A stretch of 57,731 nt of DNA from Candidatus Doudnabacteria bacterium (lineage in GTDB: Bacteria; Patescibacteriota; Dojkabacteria; J137; JAEUSD01): contig JAEUSD010000005.1 of NCBI GenBank assembly GCA_016788825.1, positions 1-57,731 on the forward strand, read 5' to 3'. Below are positions 17,616 to 24,036 of the stretch, in pieces. Under the pieces are notes generated by a model. That model was not told where the DNA came from. It saw nothing but the letters and a program-made list of their open reading frames with translations, and did not search any database. Made by a program: the position numbers and the translations under genes. Every line of letters starts with the position of its first letter. Position 1 is the first letter of the stretch.

Positions 17616-19430
17616 ATGCCTTTTAAACTAACTTCGAGGTTACAGCGGTGGTCTGCAGTTCTCCTGCTTGTTGCTTGTTTGGTGTTGCCAGTCAACTCTG
17701 TGTCTGCACGTAGTCTTGACGATATTCAAGAAGAAATCGATCAGCAGAACGAAAATCTCAATGGCGTAAAAAGTGAGTTGAGTAATGCGGAAGCAGCATT
17801 ACGTAATGCAGAAGCAGCTTTGTCCAATACACAGGGCGAGATTCCTCGGTTAGAAGCAGAAATTAAACAGATCCAAGCGCAGATAGAGGTGAATAGATTG
17901 CAGATTAGTGAAGCAACAGAGACTCAAAAGTTGAAGGAACTTGAGCAAGAAGAAAGGGAGGCTAGGCAAGTGAGGGCGATAAAGAGTGCGTATCAAGATT
18001 GGCGTACTCGTGAGGTCTCCAATCCGGTGAAAAGCGTTGAAGAAGGCGTGAAACACCAGGTTTATCAGGCGGAAGTATCTGGTAGGGAGTTGATGGGGTT
18101 GGAACAGTTGGCTTTGGAGCTATCTGATTTGCAGCTCGAGTTGCAAACTCTTGATGAGTCTACGAAGAAACTAGAAACTCAGACAGTGGAATTGGCAGAT
18201 AAAAAGGCGGCGATTCTGGCCAGAATCGCCGCGTTAAGAAGTACCGTCAATGCTCAGGCTGGAGCAGTCGCAGGTCTACGCACACAGGCAAATATCATTC
18301 AATCCAGCATTACCCAGTTGTCTCAAGAACAAAAAGCGTTGCAGCAATACGAGGCTTGGTTGCTGGGACAGAGTGGTAATGGTGGGACAAATCCACTGAC
18401 CGCCGGACAGATATATTTCACTGGCCGTGCACGTGAATACTACACCGGGCATGGGGTCGGGATGTCTCAGTATGGCGCGTATGGGTTGGCGTTGAACGGC
18501 TGGGGTGCCGAAAGTATCTTAAAACATTACTATACTGGCGTAGAGGTGATTCAATACTCAGCTAGTGACCAAATTACGATTAAGTACTGCCAGGGAGAGC
18601 CTGTGCATGCTGCGTTCCAAGAAGGTTGTAACGGCAACAAATGGACCTCTGGAGGGTGGGTGTACGGTTACTGGGGGCCAGTTGTCGAGGAAAGAATCTC
18701 TCTGGACCAATACTTGGCCGGGTTGGGCGAAATGTACGACAGCTGGCCCCTAGAGGCCCGCAAAGCACAAATGATTGCTGCGCGTACATATGCCTTGCGT
18801 TACACAAATAATGGAAACCCTGCCAATCCGATCTGTCTGACCACCTACTGTCAGGTAAGTTATGTGAAAAGCGGTGATCAGAATGAGATGGATGCTGTCT
18901 TGCAGACAAAGAATTTGGTAATTACTTATGGAGGCGCATTGATCGAAGCACTTTACTCGGCAGATAATAATAACGGCTGGGGAACGGCAAATAATGATAC
19001 AGTATTCAGTAGCATCGATGGCAATGGTACACCTTACGGGTACTTACGAGCTGTTCAAGAAAACCAGGGGGCGGTGGTAAAGTACCCTACATATGGAGCT
19101 GATTGGGGGTGGAGGACAAATAGTTACACCCTAGGACATATCGATTCAATGTTGGCTTTTGCCCAGAATGACGGCTACCTGTATGCCAGCTCAAGAAACT
19201 ACATCGCTGCTATCCGAGCCACAATAGGACAAGTAACAGCGATAACTTTCGAGAGAGACCCTTCGGATAGGGTAAAAAAGGTTATTTTGACAGGATCAAC
19301 TGGAGCCTCTATGCCTATGGCTGGTTGGTTCTTTAAGACGGTATGGAACTCTTGGGTAGATCAAGCGCAACCAACTGGGCAAAAAGACTTCATCTATAGC
19401 TTGACGTTCTTCCTTTTGACTGCTGGGTAG
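17616..19430 (+). CDS. Secreted coiled-coil protein with SpoIID/LytB lytic domain
   Basis: This 604-residue protein starts with a signal peptide (cleavage near VSARS). A long coiled coil follows (about 35-240), as in cell-wall hydrolases such as PcsB and in EnvC. After a Gly-rich linker comes a SpoIID domain with GHGVGMSQYGAYGLALNGW and the core LAGLGEMYDSWPLEARKAQM, then IAARTYALRY. The Glu of GEM (about residue 372) matches the catalytic acid of SpoIID, which cleaves glycan strands of peptidoglycan. CPR bacteria do not sporulate, so wall opening for an envelope machine or for division is more likely. It follows the coiled-coil membrane gene by 11 nt. A 26-nt perfect palindrome lies in its coiled-coil region. 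Confidence 0.85.
   Translation: MPFKLTSRLQRWSAVLLLVACLVLPVNSVSARSLDDIQEEIDQQNENLNGVKSELSNAEAALRNAEAALSNTQGEIPRLEAEIKQIQAQIEVNRLQISEATETQKLKELEQEEREARQVRAIKSAYQDWRTREVSNPVKSVEEGVKHQVYQAEVSGRELMGLEQLALELSDLQLELQTLDESTKKLETQTVELADKKAAILARIAALRSTVNAQAGAVAGLRTQANIIQSSITQLSQEQKALQQYEAWLLGQSGNGGTNPLTAGQIYFTGRAREYYTGHGVGMSQYGAYGLALNGWGAESILKHYYTGVEVIQYSASDQITIKYCQGEPVHAAFQEGCNGNKWTSGGWVYGYWGPVVEERISLDQYLAGLGEMYDSWPLEARKAQMIAARTYALRYTNNGNPANPICLTTYCQVSYVKSGDQNEMDAVLQTKNLVITYGGALIEALYSADNNNGWGTANNDTVFSSIDGNGTPYGYLRAVQENQGAVVKYPTYGADWGWRTNSYTLGHIDSMLAFAQNDGYLYASSRNYIAAIRATIGQVTAITFERDPSDRVKKVILTGSTGASMPMAGWFFKTVWNSWVDQAQPTGQKDFIYSLTFFLLTAG
18207..18232. repeat. Perfect 26-nt palindrome inside the SpoIID gene
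   Basis: gcggcgattctgg (18207-18219) is followed without a spacer by its exact reverse complement (18220-18232). It lies in frame within the coiled-coil coding region. Confidence 0.9.
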
Positions 19431-19432
19431 GA

Positions 19433-19438
19433 TAGAAT
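19433..19438 (+). promoter_or_regulatory. -10 box immediately before the PH-domain gene
   Basis: TAGAAT lies 5 nt before the ATG at 19444. The element 17 nt upstream is a weak TTCCTT. The spacing predicts a leaderless transcript. Confidence 0.35.
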
Positions 19439-19443
19439 ATTTT

Positions 19444-20124
19444 ATGGCAGTAGCATCTCCTGTACCACAAGTGCCTCGTCCTGAAGGGCAGTCAGAATGG
19501 ACAGATATTGTAAGTAAACAGTATCTGGATAAGCTCTTGCCTGCCCACGAACGCAGTATATTGGGTGGTTTGGAACTGCGGCCGAAGAATATTCGTTTTG
19601 CTACGCAAAATAAGGGAGAGAAGGTATATATTTTGTTGCGGCGGCATTGGTTTACAAACTTGGGGTGGATTTCGAACGCCGCATTCTTTGCTGTATTGCC
19701 TTTGGTGGTTGTGTTTCTGCTGCAAATATTTAGGGTGCAACTCCCAGATTTATTGAGTACAAAGGTCTGGTTGATTTTGATCTTGAGTTATTATGGGTTG
19801 GTGGTGACTTTTATTCTGAGAAACCTTATTGACTGGTTTTTTAATCTTTTCATTGTTACAAACGAACGGATAATTGATTACAACGTAAACTTAACGACTA
19901 CTCAACTAGGGGCGGGTGAAATGGCTTTGGAGAATATTGAAGAGGTGAAACAAAATTCTGTCGGAATTATTGCGTCTTTCCTAAATTTCGGTGATGTTTT
20001 GATCAAAAGTGCCGCTGATCGGAGTGTAATCAAGTTTGAGAAGGTGCCTCGACCGACTTTTGTTCGCGATATTATTTCTGATTTAACGAAAGTAGTGAAG
20101 TCTTTCAACCGCAATGAATCTTGA
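19444..20124 (+). CDS. PH-domain membrane protein (bPH2/YdbS-like)
   Basis: This 226-residue protein has a soluble N-terminus and two membrane helices (about 80-100 and 105-130). A C-terminal bacterial PH-like domain contains FIVTNERIIDYNVNLTT, ALENIEEVKQNSVGIIASFL and NFGDVLIKSA. Those phrases are characteristic of the bPH2 (YdbS/YdbT) family, whose function is poorly known but membrane-linked. It overlaps the next small gene by 11 nt, so translation is probably coupled. The context is the envelope gene chain. Confidence 0.8.
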   Translation: MAVASPVPQVPRPEGQSEWTDIVSKQYLDKLLPAHERSILGGLELRPKNIRFATQNKGEKVYILLRRHWFTNLGWISNAAFFAVLPLVVVFLLQIFRVQLPDLLSTKVWLILILSYYGLVVTFILRNLIDWFFNLFIVTNERIIDYNVNLTTTQLGAGEMALENIEEVKQNSVGIIASFLNFGDVLIKSAADRSVIKFEKVPRPTFVRDIISDLTKVVKSFNRNES

Positions 20125-20338
20125 TTTTCTAACCAACAACCAAGGTTTTGTAGAGGCGATCAGGTTGTTTGCCTTAGTGATTACATTGCTGCATCTGTTG
20201 TGGGGGTTGGTGATCTTTCGTCAATTCTTGTCTGCGAGTAGAATGATTACTACTAGAATGGTAGGGACACTAAAATTGCTGATTTTTGTGCATATTTTGT
20301 TTCTTGCCGTTATACTGTTATTGGTAGTGTTTTATTAA
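20114..20338 (+). CDS. Small two-helix membrane protein
   Basis: A 74-residue protein with two membrane helices (about 14-34 and 48-73) joined by a basic loop (SASRMITTRM). I do not recognise it with certainty; short two-helix proteins of this shape are common hypotheticals in CPR genomes. The 11-nt overlap with the upstream PH-domain gene and 6-nt gap to the next gene support it being real and co-expressed. Confidence 0.6.
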   Translation: MNLDFLTNNQGFVEAIRLFALVITLLHLLWGLVIFRQFLSASRMITTRMVGTLKLLIFVHILFLAVILLLVVFY

Positions 20339-20344
20339 TAGCAT

Positions 20345-22732
20345 ATGGATACTTATACAAATTTTGCTGTAAGCAAGCCAACAAAGCATAACTGGTCTAG
20401 CGTTTATGGGTATAGACCAGAAACGGCTGAGAAAATTAAGTCTCTGGGAGAGATGTTTGCTGTGATTTCGCTGACTTCTGAGATTGATTTCGATCTTGCT
20501 CCGGTGGGCGGGTTGCTTCTTGATGAGTTGCAGTCAGCTTATTACGGCGATGAGTCCAAGCCAGGCGGTTTCGACAGGTTTGAACAGTCTTTGCTTAAAG
20601 TAAAAGGTCGTGTAGAGATGATCTTGGAGCGCGAGCCTGAGCTGGCAAAGAGTGGGGTGGATCTAGAGTTGGGATTAGTAGTAATTCGCGATAAGCACAT
20701 GTATGGTGCAATGGTGGGCGAGAGTCGCTTGTTTATCTCCCGTGACGGGCATACAGCTGAGGTGGGTAAGTCGTTTATGGATCCTGAGGCTGATGGATTT
20801 TTGCGCAGTGGAAGTTTGGTATTAGAAGCAAATGATGGAATTCTTTTGACTACCAGCGACTATGCTGCGCAGCTGAAACCGGCGGAGTCGGATTTGATGG
20901 CCAAGTTGAAACTGCCACAAGATCTAAAGAAAACTGGAGCAGCGGTTGTGATAGGGTATGAACTGTCTGAACTACCTGTGGATGAACCAGAGACTGTGGA
21001 GGATGTTGAGCCAGTGTCTGTTGAAAATGCTGTGGTTCCTAGTGTGGAGGTGGTAGACGATTCGGACCTAGAAGTTGAAACAAAAGTGGAGGAGAATTTG
21101 CTTGCAGATGAAGCGGGTTTTGATGCTCCGGGGCAACTGCAAGATGAGGATGGTGATGACAAGCTGGCGATTCGTGAGCAAGACGATGATTCCGAGTATG
21201 AGGATGAAGATGATGAGGAGGTTGAGGAGGGCCGTTTTGCCACTATTTTCCAAAGTTTGAAGACAAATGCTACAGGTTTGGGTCAGAGAATATCTACCCA
21301 TGGCTCAGGCCTAATCTCTGGTCTGCAGCAGAGGGTTAACAAGCGTAAAGAAGTTACGTTGCCGAATGTTTCACAGTATGAAGAGGATGAGGTGCCTGTA
21401 AGTAGAGTGCCAATGGCGCGTGGAACAATGCAGGGACGCGCTCAAGACCTACTGGGGAAGGCTCAAGAGTTAGGTAAACAGGCTGCAGATCAAGTTAGCT
21501 ATATTTTGAAAGGGCGCCCGGGTAGTCGAGATATGTATGTGCGCGGCGCTCGAAGTTCAAATAGATGGAAGACTATCGTTGTGGTAGTGGCTATTTTGGC
21601 TGTGGTGCTTTTCTTGGTGTTCCGCCGCCGCGCAGAAGAGGCAGAGATTGCACGTCAGATTCAGGCAGTTGAGCAACAAGTTGCTCAACTAGATTCCCAA
21701 TGGCAATCTCTCAAGGCTGAGGTGGTTACGGCTGCCGTAGGCAGCCCGACAGCAGAGCAAAAACAGGGCTTTGTGGCCGAGATAGACGCGGTGGTAGCAG
21801 ATGCCCAGGAATTACTCCCCAAAAACATTTCCAAGGACAAATTAGAGAAAATCTTGGACGAGACAGAGCGTTCGAGAAATGAGTTGTTAAATATTCGTAC
21901 ATTCAGCGAGCCACAACTGGTTACTGATCTTGCGGTGAACTTTGAAGGGGCAACTCCCACATCTATTGTGTACTCTGGGGGTAACTTATATGTTCTAGAT
22001 AAGGCTAAAAACCAGATTTATCGCATGGGAACGAGTATTCGTAGCGAGGCTGCCACATTTGTGACCGGGTTAGTTTCTCCGTATCTGATGACCCCAAACA
22101 AGGATGGCGATCTAGTAGTTGTGGATAACAATGAGGATTCTGTGTTGGCCACTGTGACTGTTGCAAATGGGCAAGTGAAGCGTTCACCTGGTGTTTCGCG
22201 CTCTCGAGTCGGCACTTTAAGTGCCCTAGATGTCTATGACAACAACTTAGCACTGTATTCTATCAATGCTGCGAAATCTGCCATATTCAAACAAGAGAAT
22301 GTAGCCGGGAGCTATCAGATTCCCAATGACGCATTGCCTTGGAGGAGTGATAGCATATTGGCAAACGGGGTAGACATTGCCGTAGATTTCTCGATATTTA
22401 CCTTGGTTAAAGGGAGTGGAATGAAGAGGTTTATTGGGGGAGAGCCTGCTACTTACAATGCAGCGGGCTTCCTGCCTGCTGATGCAACAGCTTTGGGAGG
22501 AGCGACTGCCTTCGAGTTAACTCCAACGAAGCTGTATATTGCCGACCCTGCAAACAGACGGGTTATTGTCGCTGATCGCACGGATGAAAATACGTTTACC
22601 TTTGCTGAGCAGATTGTTTACGATGGAGACGACGAGAAGGTGTTTACCCAAATTACTGACATTTCTGTGAATGAAGCGGCACGTAACATCTTTGTTCTGG
22701 ATGGAACGCGGGTGATAAGGTTGGATATGTAG
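20345..22732 (+). CDS. Degenerate PP2C-like domain, membrane helix and beta-propeller
   Basis: The 795-residue product starts with about 200 residues that resemble a PP2C phosphatase fold (LELGLVVIRDKHMYGAMVGE, SRLFISRDG, GILLTTSDYAAQ). The metal-binding DG motifs of active enzymes are missing. A very acidic linker (about 215-300) and a basic segment follow. One membrane helix (TIVVVVAILAVVLFLVF, near 415-435) leads to a coiled coil. The C-terminal 270 residues contain repeated NHL/SMP-30-like propeller blades (NLYVLDKAKNQIYRM, LYIADPANRRVIVADR). The likely topology is a cytosolic pseudo-phosphatase with an exterior propeller. That suggests a sensor or scaffold rather than a catalyst. Confidence 0.65.
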   Translation: MDTYTNFAVSKPTKHNWSSVYGYRPETAEKIKSLGEMFAVISLTSEIDFDLAPVGGLLLDELQSAYYGDESKPGGFDRFEQSLLKVKGRVEMILEREPELAKSGVDLELGLVVIRDKHMYGAMVGESRLFISRDGHTAEVGKSFMDPEADGFLRSGSLVLEANDGILLTTSDYAAQLKPAESDLMAKLKLPQDLKKTGAAVVIGYELSELPVDEPETVEDVEPVSVENAVVPSVEVVDDSDLEVETKVEENLLADEAGFDAPGQLQDEDGDDKLAIREQDDDSEYEDEDDEEVEEGRFATIFQSLKTNATGLGQRISTHGSGLISGLQQRVNKRKEVTLPNVSQYEEDEVPVSRVPMARGTMQGRAQDLLGKAQELGKQAADQVSYILKGRPGSRDMYVRGARSSNRWKTIVVVVAILAVVLFLVFRRRAEEAEIARQIQAVEQQVAQLDSQWQSLKAEVVTAAVGSPTAEQKQGFVAEIDAVVADAQELLPKNISKDKLEKILDETERSRNELLNIRTFSEPQLVTDLAVNFEGATPTSIVYSGGNLYVLDKAKNQIYRMGTSIRSEAATFVTGLVSPYLMTPNKDGDLVVVDNNEDSVLATVTVANGQVKRSPGVSRSRVGTLSALDVYDNNLALYSINAAKSAIFKQENVAGSYQIPNDALPWRSDSILANGVDIAVDFSIFTLVKGSGMKRFIGGEPATYNAAGFLPADATALGGATAFELTPTKLYIADPANRRVIVADRTDENTFTFAEQIVYDGDDEKVFTQITDISVNEAARNIFVLDGTRVIRLDM
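21730..21746. repeat. Perfect 7-bp hairpin inside the PP2C-like gene
   Basis: ggctgcc (21730-21736), loop gta, ggcagcc (21740-21746), in frame. It is one of several perfect intragenic hairpins in this window. Confidence 0.6.
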
Positions 22733-22750
22733 TGCTCCTCCTGCTAATAT
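22721..22750 (+). promoter_or_regulatory. smpB promoter
   Basis: TTGGAT (22721-22726), an 18-nt spacer and an extended -10, TGC TAATAT (22745-22750). It lies 6 nt before the smpB ATG, so the transcript would be leaderless. Confidence 0.5.
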
Positions 22751-22756
22751 CTCTGC

Positions 22757-23215
22757 ATGCAATATTTGTTTCAAAACAAAGCGGTAACGGTTCACTATAC
22801 GATTGACGATAAGTTGGAAGTGGGAATGAAGTTGTTTGGCTGGGAAGTGAAATCGCTCAAACATCGTCGATTTAACCTCACAAATGCTTATATTGAGTCT
22901 TCTGTTGAGGGGGAGCTATGGCTAAAGAACGCCAATATTTCGATCTGGCCAGGTGCTTTGGGTCTAGAGGCAAACCAGACTTTACGCCCGCGCAAGCTGT
23001 TAGCACATCGCAAAGAAGCTGCTAGAATAGGGGGTGCAGCAAAACGTCCAGGCTACACTTTGGTTCCATTGAGTATGTACGTAAATGATAAAGGGCTGGT
23101 TAAACTAGAGATTGCTTTGGTAAGAGGTAAGAAGAAATACCAAAAGAAAGAGGCAATTAAACGCAAAGATCTTCGAAGGCAATTAGAGCAAGAGATGAAA
23201 TCTCTCCGCTATTAA
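22757..23215 (+). CDS. smpB: SsrA-binding protein SmpB
   Basis: The 152-residue protein matches SmpB throughout. Signatures are HYTIDDKLEVGMKLFGWEVK (family form: YEAGIVLTGTEVKSL), NLTNAYIESSVEGELWLKNA and ISIWPGALGLEANQTLRPRK. The C-terminal tail is KKYQKKEAIKRKDLRRQLEQ. SmpB binds tmRNA and rescues stalled ribosomes in trans-translation. It begins within 24 nt of the preceding stop but has its own promoter-like element. I do not find a recognisable tmRNA gene in the window. Confidence 0.95.
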   Translation: MQYLFQNKAVTVHYTIDDKLEVGMKLFGWEVKSLKHRRFNLTNAYIESSVEGELWLKNANISIWPGALGLEANQTLRPRKLLAHRKEAARIGGAAKRPGYTLVPLSMYVNDKGLVKLEIALVRGKKKYQKKEAIKRKDLRRQLEQEMKSLRY

Positions 23216-23232
23216 TGCTATAATAAGTATAT

Positions 23233-23799
23233 ATGAATAATCAAACTGCCAATTCCAACCCAGTTCCTGCCAATCTTGCGGCGCTGCTACAAAGCAGTGG
23301 TTTGCCATTGCCTAATGGAACTGATGAGAACGGAAATCCTTTCTGGTCAATAAATGGACAAACGATAAACTGGGCGCAGATGCAGCAACATCTATGGCTG
23401 CGCCAGCAACAAATGTCCCAATCTGCGCCCAAGTCTGGTGGGGTTGAGGCTATACCGCAGATGCCTACAATGGCTACCCCAGATACCATGCCAGACGTGA
23501 AAATGGAGAATAAGGTTGAGGTTGCTGGGGAAAAGGCGCCTGAAAAAGCAAACAACACTCAACCAGCAACCTCAAATGTGGCTTCTGGCCAACAAACTGC
23601 TCAAGGTGCCAAACCTGCGAAGGCGAAGAAGCCTTCATATCTAGGGGATGGACCTCAGCTTACAACTGTCGATACCTCTGATCCAGTATCGATGCTGAGC
23701 TATGTACAAGCGAATGAGAAGCAGCCCCCAACTTCGAGCAAACGATTTATTGCGGTGATGTTGAATCGGATTTTATCCTCGTTATCCTTGGGTAACTAA
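23233..23799 (+). CDS. Unknown Gln/Pro-rich low-complexity protein
   Basis: This 188-residue protein is not recognised. Residues 1-60 contain an aromatic, Asn/Gln-rich segment (NPFWSINGQTINWAQMQQHL). Residues 60-145 look disordered and are rich in Ala, Pro, Gln and Lys. The C-terminus (SKRFIAVMLNRILSSLSLGN) looks like a short amphipathic helix. TATAAT lies 8 nt before the ATG. The last codons and the stop overlap the 5' strand of the structured RNA candidate at 23788, so the 3' end may be constrained by that RNA. Confidence 0.6.
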   Translation: MNNQTANSNPVPANLAALLQSSGLPLPNGTDENGNPFWSINGQTINWAQMQQHLWLRQQQMSQSAPKSGGVEAIPQMPTMATPDTMPDVKMENKVEVAGEKAPEKANNTQPATSNVASGQQTAQGAKPAKAKKPSYLGDGPQLTTVDTSDPVSMLSYVQANEKQPPTSSKRFIAVMLNRILSSLSLGN

Positions 23800-24019
23800 G
23801 CCCCGAGGAGCTGCTTCTGGATCGATAAGACGCCTTCCTTCAAAGCGAATCTCAGTGAAGGGCACTTATGAAACCTATCCGAATGGAGCGTAAAAGATTT
23901 CTGGCTTCGCCAAAATCTAGCGAAATGAGCATCAAGGTTTCAAAGTGGCCGAGCTTGTGAGCGTGGGGGAGGGTATTTATCTTTCGGTGGGCTACACCAG
24001 CTAACAGCCGATTACCCAA
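23788..24019 (+). ncRNA. Highly structured putative non-coding RNA (about 232 nt)
   Basis: There is no reading frame between 23800 and 24036, but the sequence folds strongly by eye. A closing stem pairs TTGGGTAA (23788-23795) with TTACCCAA (24012-24019). A long internal arm pairs GGGCACTT (23860-23867) with AAGTGGCC (23943-23950, one mismatch) and GAAACCT (23870-23876) with AGGTTTC (23935-23941). Inside it AGATTT/AAATCT (23895-23900, 23913-23918) and TGGC/GCCA form a hairpin. GGTG/CACC (23986-23989, 23995-23998) forms another hairpin, and GGCT/AGCC (23990-23993, 24006-24009) could pair instead or as a pseudoknot. Signatures of RNase P RNA, SRP RNA and a tmRNA tRNA-like end are absent. Its class is not known to me; a raiA-motif-like RNA is one candidate to test by covariance search. 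Confidence 0.65.
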
Positions 24020-24021
24020 CA

Positions 24022-24030
24022 TGCTAAACT
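24022..24030 (+). promoter_or_regulatory. Extended -10 box of the VirD4-like gene
   Basis: TGC TAAACT (24022-24030) lies 6 nt before the GTG start at 24037, directly after the closing stem of the RNA candidate. No clear -35 is present, as is common with TGn extended -10 promoters. Confidence 0.35.
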
Positions 24031-24036
24031 ACTAAC

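Noticed and set aside
20860-21243. Minus-strand Ser-rich open frame
   Set aside because: It is the antisense shadow of the acidic linker of the PP2C-like gene.
23800-24036. tmRNA gene next to smpB
   Set aside because: The start (ggagctgcttctggatcga) is reminiscent of a tmRNA 5' end, but there is no T-arm, no 3' tRNA-like end with CCA and no tag frame.
23800-24036. RNase P RNA
   Set aside because: The conserved P4 signature gaggaaagtc is absent.
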